Below are positions 36,568 to 48,381 of a DNA stretch of 64,000 nucleotides, in pieces (within the stretch, counting starts at the first letter, position 1; the number at the start of each line of letters is the position of its first letter). Made by a program: the position numbers and the translations under genes. The DNA lies in the NCBI GenBank assembly GCA_019137255.1, contig WPDH01000024.1, positions 79,899 through 143,898 of the forward strand. The letters are read 5' to 3'. The notes beneath the pieces were generated by a model. It was not told the origin of the DNA and did no database searches. It was given only the letters and a program-made list of their open reading frames with translations. Origin of the DNA: Corinectria fuckeliana. Its lineage: Eukaryota; Ascomycota; Sordariomycetes; Hypocreales; Nectriaceae.

Positions 36568-39500
36568 ATGCCGGATCCCATCCCCAAGATGGCATCTGGC
36601 TTTACGGGCCCGGTGCCAAAAGCCCCAAGAGCGCTTCTTTCACCCACGCCACTCGGGAGCGACCTTCGCAGGGTCGTCTCTTGCCAGGGCGCCCTGCACC
36701 CTGACAGTGGCATTAATGTCAATGGTAAGTTGGTCTCAATTTTCTTTTCTGTCGTGTCCTACCGCAAGGTCTTTTCTCTCATCATCTATGGACAATTTGT
36801 TGTCGTCCTATCCTCTTGTTCTATCTTCTTGTTTCATCTTCTTGTTCTATCCTCTTCCCGCGTCGTCGTTGTTTCTACCCTGGCCCTAACTGGGCACTTC
36901 TGATTGGGCGAACTTGAACTTGGCTCAAATCCCCCCCACCCGTTTTTGTTTTCCTTATCCTGAACCCTTTTGCCCTATTTGTCATACAGGATATCACTCC
37001 TCTTCTCTTCCTTTTCGGCTTTCACTCTTATGCCATCATACTTGGCTATTGATCATTGCGAAAACTAACACATCAAAGGCCTTCATGCTCAGAGCACCAC
37101 TGCTGTTTCTCGGTCAGACCTCCCCGGGTCATCTTGCCTTCGAGACATCTCCTTACACAAACCTAGAACCATCAACAAGTCAGCTTCAGACATTGGAAAT
37201 GCCACCAGCGCTAGGTACGTTTACGGCTCTTTACCCCGTGTCCCGGAACAGACTCTTACAGTATTGCACGCAGCCAATCTCTTCTCAGAGGCAGTGCTTC
37301 CGGAGACGACGTCTTCTCGAGCAACGAGTTCTTCCAGACTCAAGACAATGCTCCCCAAGGCCAGCTTGCTCCCCAAGGTCAGCTTGCTCCCCAAGGTCAG
37401 CTTGGGCCATGCAACACCGTAGTGCCCCGCCCTCTTCAGATCGACCCGCAGGGCATCTATGGCCACGCAGCTTGCGTCTTTGTCGCAAAGTAAGTATGTT
37501 CCATAATCCTGAGAGCGTGTTTTAACAAATTTCATCTAGTCTGCCCCGACAGTTCAGCGATTTCATATTGAAAGATGAAGTCCTCAAGTTCTTCCGGCGG
37601 TGGGGCCCACTCTTCGTCAAAATCAAGCGAGACAGGCGACGCATGCCGTTTGCTTTTTGTCAATACATGGTGAGTTATGCGGACATGTTCTGTAATTCTG
37701 AGCTGACAATTTCTTTAGGAAAAGACACAGGCGAGAATTGCACTCATCCATTCCAACGGCAGTCTCTTCCATGGGAGATATCTTCGGACCGAAATGTGCA
37801 AGGCAAATGGTACGTTCACCTCTTCGTTCTACCTCCATCCACATACTCACCCATATCAGTCACCTTCCTTGTCTACAAGCGAAATGACCAACGCACAAGC
37901 CTGAACGAAGCGCGCAACCTTCTTGAGCCATATGGCCCCGTTGCCGCCGTCTACAACTTGGACCGCGACACGCAAGAATACATGCATCTTCCACCAGCTA
38001 TGATCGTGGTCTATGCAATGTTCGATGCTCGTCGAGATGTCACCCGAGTAAGCTTCAACTATATTGCCCCTGCTGTTCTACTTTTGATGATGCTAATGCC
38101 ATTCATAGTCTCTCGCCAACCACAAGCAGTTCCGGGTGACCACCCACGACCCTGCTCGAATGAGACCGTGGCTCAAACTCAACACAGTCCCGGTCACTGA
38201 CCCGTTGTTGAAAGAGTTTTACAGAACCGCTCGTTCCGTTTTCATTGGAAACTTGCCACCCAACCCAAACAAAGAACTTGTTGAAAGCATTGTTTCTGGT
38301 TGCGGTAAAGTCGAGAATGTCGAGATCAGACGCAATATGAATCCATCGGGTAAGTAATTTGTTTACATTTCCACACGACTTACTCACCTTCTCTTTCAGG
38401 TGTATCAAACGTTTGGGCCTTTGTTGAATTTGATGAAGAACACGCCCCTGATGTCGTCTTGGCAGAATGCGTAAGCTTATACTGTCAACTGCTTGCTTCC
38501 ACCCTCAACTAACATAACTATCAGCAAGGAATTCCGGTGCTCAATCATCACATTCGTGTGGAGAGAAAGAAATGGAGACTCCCCATTCCCCAGAACGCCA
38601 TTTTCCAGCGCGCCCTCAGCCAGGGAGTCTCGACTTCAAACGGAACTGTCCAGCACCAAGGAGCCACCACCAGCAATGCTAGTGCTGCTTACCGCTCGAG
38701 CCAGTCGTCTGTTGGTGACCCTTGGTCTGCCTCGTCGACGGCGTTGGTTCGTCGCCCTCTAGCTGGGTCATCCATCGAAGCAGAGTACCTTGCCAATGTA
38801 CTTTCGAAAGTCGCTCCTCTAGCTCCCACCAACGGTCGACTCTACCAAGGGCCTGCCACCACCCAAGCCTATGCTTATCCAGCTGCAAGCCATGCTTATC
38901 CAGCTGCAAGCCATGCTTATCCAGCTGCAAGCCATGCTTATCCAGCTGCAAGCCATGCTGCTATCCAGCCCAGTGCTATTACTCAAGCACCTGCTGAAGC
39001 TGGTTCTCAGCTTGTTGTTTCTCAGGTTCACGACCAGCCGACTCAGTCCGACCAGCCAACCCAGTCCGACCAGCCAACCCAGTCCGACCAGCCAACTCAG
39101 TCCATTGCCATCAAGGCCTCTTCTCCTGCTGAAGAAGACCCTAAGACAACTGATGGAGCTGATGCTGTCGTTTCTCAAACCGAAGATCAGCCCACTGCCA
39201 CGCAGAGCACTTCCCCTGCTGCTGTTGGAGAGAGTTCTCAGGCGGCTACCGACCGATCACCTCCTCCCAAGCCAGTGCGACATGTTGATGGTGCCGAACG
39301 AGCTGCTGACCGTGCCGAACGTGTCGAGCTCCGTCGGGCCATTTCTCTAGCAATCCTGGATCTTTATTCGGACGGGTCGGAAGAGGAATCGGATTCTTCT
39401 AGCGAATCCGGTGACACTTCTGAGAATGTCTCCCCCCCTCTCGTGCCGCGCGGTCGCTCTGTCAAAAAGTACAACAAGGTTTCCGAGCAGATGGACGAGG

Positions 39501-40042
39501 CTTTGGAGCTGGTCTCAAAGCTGTCCGAGGAGAACATCAAGATTGCTGAGGAAAGAAGCCGGGCCGCTGCCCAGGAGGACATCAAGCTTGCTGAGGAAAG
39601 AGGCCGGGCCGCTGCCCAGGCAGAGATGCGTTCTGATTCATCCACGGACTCTCTCACATCCTCGTATGTGATGCCCATGGTGCCACAGCCATACCACTAC
39701 CAGCAGAGTTACCACCACCAGCAACCATACATCCATGGCAACACACAGATGGTATCCTACGTGCAGTCTCCAATGGCACCTCTGCCTCTCCAAATCGGGG
39801 CTACCATGGGGTGCACACACCAAGGCACGGTGGTCACACACATGGGACATGGGATGGCGCAAGGCCCGCCTCTTGGGTATCCTCAGAACTTTTCCCCTTA
39901 CCCGGTCTCTCACATGAGCTCCCCATACGGCTCAGTCGTCCACCACGGCCAGTCTATGCAGACTTCGGCTGGCCCAAGTCTCTCATCAGAGGCGTCCACC
40001 GACGAGGATCAGCTCGCTCAGCGCGGCGAGGGTGCCATTTGA
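36568..40042 (+). CDS. Multi-RRM RNA-binding protein with repeat-rich C-terminus
   Basis: Nine exons join in frame: 36568-36724, 37079-37214, 37262-37489, 37540-37669, 37719-37809, 37860-38047, 38109-38349, 38400-38470 and 38525-40042. They give about 919 residues. Three RNA-recognition folds are visible. RRM1 has RNP2 CVFVANLP (near 168-175) and RNP1-like MPFAFCQY. A divergent fold begins VTFLVYKRND (near 248). RRM3 has SVFIGNLP (near 353) and VWAFVEFD. Short Ser-rich and QGQLAP-repeat regions precede RRM1. The C-terminal 490 residues are disordered: four AYPAASH units, four DQPTQS units, two EEN/EDIK..AEER.RAAAQ units, then a Pro/His/Gln/Met-rich tail (YHYQQSYHHQQPY). The layout suggests an mRNA-binding post-transcriptional regulator. 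I do not assign an ortholog. The first exon is also open in another frame until a TGA, so the extreme N-terminus is less certain (ATG at 36568 or 36589). The 354-bp second gap ends at a good branch and acceptor site. Confidence 0.85.
37351..37408 (+). repeat. 18-bp coding repeat (QGQLAP units)
   Basis: Three copies of ccccaaggtcagcttgct, the first with ggc for ggt, lie in exon 3 of the RRM gene and add six residues each. Confidence 0.85.
38871..38958 (+). repeat. 21-bp coding minisatellite (AYPAASH units)
   Basis: Four identical copies of a 21-bp unit around atgcttatccagctgcaagc lie in the last exon of the RRM gene. There is no silent variation between copies, so the expansion is recent. Confidence 0.95.
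39040..39110 (+). repeat. 18-bp coding minisatellite (DQPTQS units)
   Basis: Four copies of gaccagccaacccagtcc with one variable third base lie 85 bp after the AYPAASH array in the same exon. Frame is preserved at any copy number. Confidence 0.92.
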
Positions 40043-40960
40043 GCACACCAGATCAACAACGGAGACGATTTGTGCCTTTTGTTTTGCCTCGCGAATTTGC
40101 ATTTATTTGACCTTTCTCGATCCCACATGGTCGACCTTTACGACAAAGCTGACGCCCAACGACACCCTCTTCTGCTCGCAGATTCCGGCTGCATCCTTGG
40201 TGCCTTTTCCAGCTCATTCACTACTTTGACATTTCGACTGCATCGCAAGTACGCACGCGAGTTTTGATGACTTCTTTCTCTCTATCTGGTTTTGCATCAT
40301 CTTGCTTCGGGACTTGCACCTCACACAAGACTGATTTATCATCTTGATGTCGCAGTCCAAACGTCGCAGTCCAATCGTCGCAGTCCGTCCAAACGTCGCA
40401 GACTCTCACCGCTGCTTCGTTATCAGGCCACGCCGATTGAGGATGATGCTGTTTTTATTCCTTTTCGACTTACGACACAGGAACGGTAGGCGTCCGGGCT
40501 TAAAGGTGTCCCGATGCTTTTTTCGTTGTCTCTCGGTTCAGAGACTCCCCTCGAGGGTAGCAAGGAGTGTTTGGATTGCCTGACTTGGGGTATTTGTCGA
40601 CACCTTTTAGGAGATTGGTTGAAGACTGGAACCGGGTTGGGCATCGCAAACGAGACATACAGATCTCTTCTCCTTGCGTGTATGTATCTAATCAAATAAA
40701 AAACCACAGTGAGATATTCTCCACCAACTTCAGGGTCTACCACAGGCATGCCGGGGGGTCGTTGGTGAGAATCCAGAGATGATCTGACAAGGCCGCCACA
40801 TGGCGGTCATGGCATTCCAGAGCAAGAAGGCCCTTCTGACATGGCCAGCGACAAGCAGGATCACCAAAGCTGAGTAACGACTAGCCGCGACCCTGACACT
40901 CCCGAGTACTAATACCATCATAGCGGCGCCCTCCCACGTCCCGCATCCGCATCCCAGCAA
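40043..40960. other. 3' flank of the RRM gene and spacer
   Basis: Contains the probable 3' UTR and a small tandem array of the word cgtcgcagtccaa (about 40348-40401, four imperfect copies). No gene is seen. Confidence 0.55.
40348..40401. repeat. Short tandem repeat of cgtcgcagtccaa-type units
   Basis: Three to four copies, with one unit interrupted by gtcc, probably in the 3' UTR of the RRM gene. Confidence 0.8.
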
Positions 40961-41207
40961 GCGAGCACGGATGGGAGTCGTCGAGGACAAACAGGCGGAG
41001 CTACGCATGCACACCGACGCGCTCAAGCAGGCAAGCAAGGCACGCAGCGCCCGACCGTGTCTTGTCGCAAGCTGCAGACCAGGGCGGGGTGCTTCACGAC
41101 GCGGCGAGGTTCTGTACGCGAGGCGCGTAAAGCGTTCGGCATCCAGGGAGGGAGACTGGCGTTTTATTCATTCACGGGCAAAGCTAACAGCTGTTGTGCA
41201 CATTTAG

Positions 41208-41562
41208 ATTCTCGTCGGGTGCGATTACGGGTGGATGGGGGGAGGCAGGGCGCACGCCATGGTCGGCGACGCGGCAGAGACGCCAGGCTGATTTGCCGAC
41301 AGGGGCGCCATCACCCCGCGCGTGCCCCAGCAGACGGTCGACGGCGGAGTTGTGAGGAACCAGGACATCATCCGTCGTGGCTGGTGGGAGGGACAGCGTG
41401 CAACGGCCGGGACGGTGGGAGCATGCGAGAGGAAACAGCAGCGAGGTAAGATCATCGCGTCATTAATCTAATCGTCACCTAGAACATCTGGGAGCGGATG
41501 GCTAATTTGCTATCGAGCATGGGGAGCGCTGTCCAGGACGCCGCCGGAAATGATCGCGACAG
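41208..41562 (+). pseudogene. Possible decayed small gene
   Basis: Following a good intron end (ctaacagctgttgtgcacat, then ttag), the plus strand reads ILVGCDYGWMGGGRAHAMVG and DAAETPG, then a TGA. It resumes with RGAITPRVPQQTVDGGVVRN, QDIIRRGWWEGQRA and, after GTAAGA...CCTAG (37 bp, very short), NIWERMANLLSSMGSAVQDA. The last two pieces are not in the same frame across the putative intron. A possible first exon is MGVVEDKQAELRMHTDALKQ at 40971. The coherence of the pieces suggests a real but decayed or mis-sequenced gene of unknown family. Confidence 0.3.
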
Positions 41563-41855
41563 GTGCAGTGTGGAATCGCCAATCACCGCCCGAGACATGA
41601 GACCCCACCACGACATTCAACAATCATCAGCAACCATCGCTGCCAGGGCATCCTGCTTCAACTACCGACAAAGCCAATCACGGACCCATTTGGAAAGTTC
41701 CGACTGCCGTCACACGAGCACGTCAATGTACAAGCCTGCCCCAAACCTCCCCGTCCGCGTCTTCACATTATGACAAGTCGTTGGGCGGTCGTGTGGCTGA
41801 CGATTTCGCCCGCATGGCAGGGAACAAATGCAACCCGGGAGAGCATCGATTGACA

Positions 41856-44317
41856 TCAGCGCGAAAGCGCCGCGAGCGACGCCTGCCGCTGAGTACGCGG
41901 ACTTGAAGGCGCAGAGCCGTTGGGGTGGGCTTGGGTCGGAGTTGCGGGGGAACGCCAGTCTGAAGTCAGCATGCGGTTCGCAACGTCCTTGACAGTCTTC
42001 TGGATCTGCCCGAGGTGTCTCCTTGTGTCCGGTGTGAGAGCGATGACGTTGGCTCTGGATTTAAAGGTACCCCCGAGGTCCGTCCAGGCCGCGATGAAGT
42101 CGTAGCAGAGGTGTCGGACCTCGCGGCAGAGCGAGCCCTCGAGCTTCACCGACAGGAGCGCCTTCTCCAGCGCACTGGTCTGCCCAACGAATCTGGAGCA
42201 CGAGAGGAAAACGGTTTGCCAGGCGGCTAGTTGTGGCGCAGACTTTTGCCTGACAGCTTCGTTGTACGCTGCCCGGAAGTTTTGGCTGAGAGCGGGCAAC
42301 GTGCACAGGACTCGCTCGCACGATCGGCGAAGCGCAGACAGGAGGGGCTCCGGGAGCTCGCCCCGCGCGCTCGGAACGACCTGAGACGGCGACGGCTGAG
42401 ACGAAGCGGGAAAGGAGCGAGAATGGGAACCTCCTAGTGAGTCGTCTTGTGTTGTTCGGCCACGAGCAGGTATCCAAACACTCAGACCTTTTTTGTTGCC
42501 CGGCTTCACCTCGCCGCGTGGCTGTCCAGAAGATCTCGGCTCGACGGCTCGGGCGGCGACGTCGACGTCCTTGCAAAGCGCGACCATCTCGGTGCGCAGT
42601 CCCATGATGCTGCCATATATGAGGCAGATCAGGTTCCGGATATATCGCAAGTCGGCCGTGTCCACAAACACATCCACGTTGTTGGAAAGATACAGGCAGA
42701 TCGTGGCATATGCGCCTGATAGATGCACGCAGGCGCGTCCCACATCACTCATGTCTGATGGCTGAGGGTAGCTGTAGTTTGCCAAATTGGTATGCTTCTG
42801 TATCTGTTTCGCAAGCTCGCCGAGGTGGATCGTGGCATTGTAGACCATCATCCGCAGGCTTGTCGGTCTGGACGCGTCGTCGCTAGTTAGGTCGGACAGC
42901 GCCCGCACAATCCCGTGGATCTGATGTATCGACGTGAAGACGGCCCTTGCCATTTCCAGGACAGGATTTCTTGGCTGGGCATCGGATCGTCGAATGGGGA
43001 TCAAAGTGAGCAACTGTTCCGAATTTGCACTGGCCGGGCCTGTCGCCTGCGGTGCACTGGCGAGCGAGATGGTTGTAGCACCGAGGCTCAACCCGCGCAG
43101 ATGTTGACTGAATCTGTCGACGGTATGTGGTTCAGGCAGCTGCTGCATCGCGGACTTTTTGCTCGGGATGAAGCCAGATCGTTGGGGCTGACCGTTGGCA
43201 ACACACACGTCGCGAGCGCGTGGAGCATATGAGGCGCTCTGGGAACGGTTTCTGTTGTCTCCGAGGGCGAAAGGCGTGGATTCGGGACTGCGCAGGTTGT
43301 GGTCGTATTGCGAAGTCGCCCTACCGTGCGGCCCAGCAAGCTGGTACAGAGGAGACGCTGGTACATCAGCGCCGGTGACCTTGATGGGAAAACGACCGTT
43401 GCGGCTTCGTTTCGATACATGAAGGGGCGCAATGGTGTCTTCGTTTGATCCACGAGATGTCTCCGACGAGGAAGATCTCGCGAGCCTCTGCGCCTTGTTC
43501 AACAGGAACCGCTTGACTTGCACGGTGACGGCGACATCATTTGCTTCGCTGTCTTGGCGGGCTCTGGACGGGTGCGCGGCCGAGTACAGGTCGAGGATTC
43601 GCTGGAGTGATGGTGCTACGGGGTTACCGTCGACCCTCAAGACTTGCAACGACGGCATGCTGCCGATGACAAGGGGCAACTCTTCGATGGCGTTCTTCTG
43701 GACAGCCATGACCCTGAGCGATGTCATCCGGCCAACATCGTCTGGCAAGGCTCTGAGCCCGTTTCGGCTCAGGTCCAGGATCTCGAGACGGCCCAGCTCA
43801 CATAACTGGCAGACAGTCAGAGGCTACATCATTTCTGAACGGAAGACTGTCGGAGAGCATTACCACCAGGGGAAAGACTTGGATGGCGTTGCTTCGGGCA
43901 TTGAGATACCGCAGAGACGTGCAAACAGAGAGATGGGGCGAGATGGTTGTGAGATGATTCTGAGACAACGCGAGCCTGGAAGGAGGGGAATAGTTAGACG
44001 AATCCCCTATCCATGTGCAGACAGGGCAGCGCAGACCGTTCGATTTTACAGTTGATGATGTCGATGGCCTCGTCGGGCAAGACGCCGATGTTGCGGTCGC
44101 TCAGATCGACAGTGATTCCTTGGTGAGCGCTTCGCCCCGCCAGCGTCGCCTCTGCCGCTCCGCGTCCCCCATGGCCGTGGATCTTCCCGATGGCCTGCCG
44201 CGCGAGCTGGATGACCTGGGCGGGCGAGATGGGGGCCGCCTCGTCGGCGTGTGCAGCCTCCGTGGATCGCAGAGGCTTGGGCTGCGTCATTGTCCCGCGG
44301 CGCAGGGCTGGTGGCAT
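41856..44317 (-). CDS. SOG2: Leucine-rich repeat protein Sog2 (RAM/MOR network)
   Basis: Three exons (44317-44037, 43975-43864, 43805-41856) give 780 residues. The second ATG at codon 10 (MTQPKPLRSTEA) may be the true start, since its sequence resembles the family N-terminus. Residues about 65-200 are leucine-rich repeats: ITVDLSDRNIGVLPDEAI, IERLALSQNHLTTI, LRYLNARSNAIQVFPL, LEILDLSRNGLRALP and LRVMAVQKNAIEELP. A Ser-rich linker leads to the SOG2 domain, with NPVLEMARAVFTSIHQIHG, SLRMMVYNATIHLGELA, YLRYI-like RYIRNLICLIYGSIMGLRTE and the C-terminal helices LRRSCERVLCTLPALSQNF and LCYDFIAAWTDLGGTFKSR. Sog2 scaffolds the NDR kinase pathway (Cbk1/Cot1, Mob2, Kic1, Hym1) that controls polarity and cell separation. 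The first donor is a weak GTCTGC but preserves frame and the LRR register. It is not linked to other RAM genes here. Confidence 0.9.
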
Positions 44318-45905
44318 TGATCGCTTGAGGTTTTGGTAGCAGGTCTATGTGTTGATGGTGCACCCGGGGCGTCGGCGGTTGCGTCGGCCGACATGCCGCT
44401 CCGCGCCTCAAATGTCAGGCTACAAGGAGGATGCACGGCCTACGACTTCGCCTGGCTTGACGTCGAGAGCCGCATCTCCTTATTTCCTGGGCCGCGGGGT
44501 AATGGCATCAAACATGGACGACAACGAGGGAAAGGACCTGGAGGGGCACGAATGTACGAATACATAATACCTAGATATTTAGGTAGCTTACAAGCAATCT
44601 ACATAAGTAGGTGGCTTCGCTGATGGGTTCTGGCTCCGCATTAGCGGCTCACAGTACGTCCGTGAGTCTGGGGTAGCCTGGCAGCCTGGCAGAACCCGAG
44701 CGCTAATGGCAGGGGACAGCCAGCGATGGATCGATACGCGGAACGGCCAGGTCCATGTGGCGAACAACCCTGGAACTCGATGAATACATAGCATCTTTCG
44801 CATCGTAGAATGTTTGCCAGCGGTGGTCTGTGGCGCATCAACCTCCGATGAGTTGAGTACGGACGCCCGCAAAGCAAAGTCTGGATACGAAAATGGCTTG
44901 TAGCCGGTCGAGGCTCGGTTCCTCGGAAACGGGGCTCGCAGTCCGATTCGAAGCAATACGACGCTCGGTACGGGACCGCCAACTGGTGCGCATCTACTGG
45001 ACAACCGGCAGCCAGTTAATCACCTACGCACGTCCTTGTTCAACTTACCTAAGTGTAAGGTGCCTTACTTTTAGTGTAGTGGTCAATTACCAATATGAGA
45101 TGTACTCTCTTCTTTAATGTGCGACGTAAAGTGTGGTGCTGCAACATTTGCAATCGCGGACTGATTGGCAGAATGCTCACAGCATGGCGCTTACCGTATT
45201 CGCTACCGTCGAGCTCTTCTGCCTCGTATGTACAACGAGAGACCGAGCTGAACACCAAATGCTGGCCTTCTTCTACATCCCGAGCATCCATCAAGGGCCA
45301 CTACCCAGTCAAGCGGGTGAAAGAATACATGGGAATGGCCCCTACCTAAAACCACTACATTTTGGTGCAACTCATTCCCACGTTTTATTTCACCCGCTTG
45401 CCAGCCATGACCTAGTAGGGAGCAATGAACAACACATTGCGTCGGCAGTCGAGGTGCATAATAAGCTCATTGAAGGTGCAGCTGGGAGCGCATTGCAGCT
45501 GTTGGCACATACCTGGCACACATGGTACGTGCACGTAAAGATACCCCAAGTACCTCCTCGGCCAAGTGCGATTGCGTGTACCGATACGGGGGGGCAGGGT
45601 ACAGCGTTAACCCCTGCGCGATCCCTGCCTACCTGCGCATCAGTGCATCCCCTAGCGGTCCCATCTTATCTTATCACCCACCAATACGAGCCGGCCTTGA
45701 CGTCACTGATCACTGAGTGCATCATCTTTCAGCTCATCCAGGTTCGAAGTTTGGTCCGGCTCCGGTTTCACCTGCACGGAGCTGGTTGCCGTGTCGTCAG
45801 CGGTCGCAATCCTGTCTTCTCTATGATGTAGTTAGTGCGCAAACCAAGGAAGCTAGCTTTTATGCTTACAAGTTACCCCGCCCTGGTACGATCGGTTGGA
45901 GGGTG
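44318..45905. other. Intergenic stretch between divergent sog2 and a small-protein gene
   Basis: It holds the presumed sog2 promoter on the left. Open frames near 45130-45830 on the plus strand have no motif or splice logic. I see no gene. Confidence 0.5.
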
Positions 45906-45915
45906 GCAGTTCACC

Positions 45916-45923
45916 TATAAATA
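45916..45923 (+). promoter_or_regulatory. TATA box of the small disordered-protein gene
   Basis: A consensus TATAAATA lies 115 bp upstream of the ATG at 46038, followed by a CT-rich start region (ttccacctttcctttccgtt). A strong TATA is uncommon in this window and fits an inducible gene. Confidence 0.7.
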
Positions 45924-46037
45924 CATGGAAATGTCTCCGAGGTCTTCCACCTTTCCTTTCCGTTCCCAACAACCCCGGAGCGTGGCCCATATCGATTCAA
46001 TTCTTCCCCAACACCACACCTCAACTTTCAATCCACC

Positions 46038-46456
46038 ATGGACTTCATCAAGGGCGTGACCGGCGGCGGCGACAAGCAGCAAGACCAGCAGTCCAACACC
46101 CAGACCGAGCAGAAGCAGGAGAGCAGCAGCGGCGGCGGCGGCGGCTTCATGGACAAGCTGAACAGCGTTGGTGGCGGCGGTGCCCAGGGCGAGAAGAACG
46201 AAGACGGGCTGGACAAGGGTGAGTACCTGTTCGAGACGTCTCTTCTTGAAATGGTTGCTCTCGCTAACTGCGCGTTCCTCGTGTAGCCGTCGACTTTGCC
46301 CAGGAGAAGTTCCTCGGGGCGGGCGACCAGAGCAACGAGACCGCTGCCGAGCAGGCCAAGGACGAGGCCGTGTCCGACTTCATCCGTGACAAGTACAAGG
46401 CCACGACTGGCAACGAATTCTTCGTCAAGGACAAGGACAAGGACTACGGCCTGTAG
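46038..46456 (+). CDS. Small hydrophilic Gly-rich protein of a fungal stress-type family
   Basis: Two exons (46038-46218, 46287-46456) give 116 residues. The 68-bp intron has GTGAGT, a gctaact branch and a TAG acceptor. The sequence is MDFIKGVTGGGDKQQDQQ, then a Gln/Ser/Gly linker, GGGGGFMDKLNSVGGGG, EDGLDKAVDFAQEKFLGAGD, QSNETAAEQAKDEAVSDFIR and a Lys/Asp-rich end. Similar small proteins (FMDKLNS, DQSNE..AEQAKDEAISDFIR) are widespread in Pezizomycotina as uncharacterised, often stress- or conidiation-associated proteins; this comes from memory of the family. It is probably disordered with an amphipathic helix, soluble, with no signal peptide. The upstream TATA box supports regulated expression. 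Confidence 0.85.
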
Positions 46457-48381
46457 AGGTGTAGAGATGGGGGAGTTGGGGACGCATGCTTTTTTTAAGG
46501 ACCTATAACGAAGTACAAATTCTTTGACAACCTGACTTATCCTCCGTCACGCGCTCACACCATGCCTCTCTGCGTCTGCTGCTCCATTTCGCTAGCTGCT
46601 AGAACTGCGCCGTCTTGACAGCACTATTAATCTGTCGACCGTTGAGGGGCATCGCAACGGGAGTATCTGACGGAGAAGCCTAGGTTATCACGCACAGTCA
46701 AGTCCTAGTTGCTGATCCAAATAGGTAATAGTGACGAGAGCCTAGGCGTCTCACTTGCGCTGGGCCACACGAACGTATTCACGCTCTCGGCTACAGTGCT
46801 ACTTGCCCCCCCATATCAGCGCCCTCGCCACGTCGCACTGGCTTCATCAGTACCAGGATCCCCCGTGTTATTTACGGTAATTATGTTACAGTCCATGGGA
46901 GCCGTAGGCGTTCGAGTAGGATCGTCTGTCGATGTGAGGAGAGCATTCCTGCTTTACATAGGCTTCATGCATCAGCATCAACATGCTTCTGCTGTCTTTT
47001 CTGGTTCGCCTTGCAGATTACATAGACAGCCAGAGCCTTGTTTCCCCTCTCCGCCTCGTTGCGGCCGCAGTCTTGCGGTCAGGCGCCTAGAATCTGGTGG
47101 CCAGACTGTCCACTGGCCGTTCTAATGGCAAACGACCTAGCGATCATCTCATGACGCAAGACGGGACAGAACCGTCTCTGAATCACACCAATGGAGCGGC
47201 CCAATGCGTTTTCAGTTCGTAAAATGTCCAACTGCCTGGAGTCAAACGGGCCGCGGTGTTATGTGGGAATGCAGAAAGCTGACATTGGCTGAAACACGGC
47301 TGGGTCATCTGCCTGCTATTAAGAACCCCCGTGCAGGATATGCATGCGGTCGTGGGTTTGTCGCAGGAAAAGGTCCAAACCGACAAAGATTAATGCCTTC
47401 GGATTGGACGTTTTTGCGGGGGATGGCAATTGCGCAATGGCATAGTGAGTTGTCAGGTTGAACATGGCTTGAGGACCTAATGCAGGTCGTGAGAGAGCGT
47501 CGGAGCGGAGCGGCACGAGTTGACCGGGCTGTCGATGATTGAGATTAGTTCATCGAACATCTGTCTGAAGTTGTTGTTCCTCTCACTGGGACTTGGTTTT
47601 TTTAAGGAGTGGTTCCGTGGCTAGTGAGAGTCTTCACCACCTAGTCTTCGTCATCTCCAAATCCCATAGCGCGGTCATGCAACCACCCATTGAAGCACTC
47701 CATCCGCCCGCTCGCTTTTCTCACGGTGCAGTTTCCTCGCGAGTATGCAAAAGTCCAACACGCGAGACACAGCCACAGCTACGCCTTGCCGACCACACCA
47801 GGATCAGGCTCCGGCCCGGTACCAACACGAAGCAGACTGCGGATCCAGATGGGCAAAGAACTTTTGCGGGGCGGAGTTGGCCTGAGACCTGCGTTTTGCT
47901 TGCTTCCTACTGCGAGACATGGGAAAGTCTACAAAGCGACAGCTCAGCAAGAACATTGTCATCTGCTTGCTGTTCAGCGTAACGGTTTCGCCGGGGACGC
48001 GATATCACCGGTTCTCCACATGCTTTTAATCGAGGCACGATTGCTAGAGCCCCCGAGTCCTTGTGGCCCTCAGCCTAAGGAGACGGGTTCCCTGTACTTT
48101 ATTAGATACGAGGTTGTGTTGTGTGTGGAGCAAATATACAGGAGGTGTATTGAACTGCATGGACGCAACTATTGCTCCGGATCTGGCCATGTCGTGAATT
48201 GCTTACTTTAGCTACGTAACTGGCAACCACCGCATTCGTAATCTACCTCTGTCATGTCAAGATACTCCGTAACCCCGTCTTGATCATCAGCATCAGGGAT
48301 TCCCCTGCCGAACGCAATGACATCGCGTCTGTAGCGATAATTAGACAAGGCAAGAACAACAAACTGCAGGCGTGCTGCAAC
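46457..48381. other. Spacer, no supportable gene
   Basis: The left end is the 3' flank of the small-protein gene. Open frames around 47590-48210 on the plus strand lack motifs. The right part grades into the pseudogene region. Confidence 0.5.
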
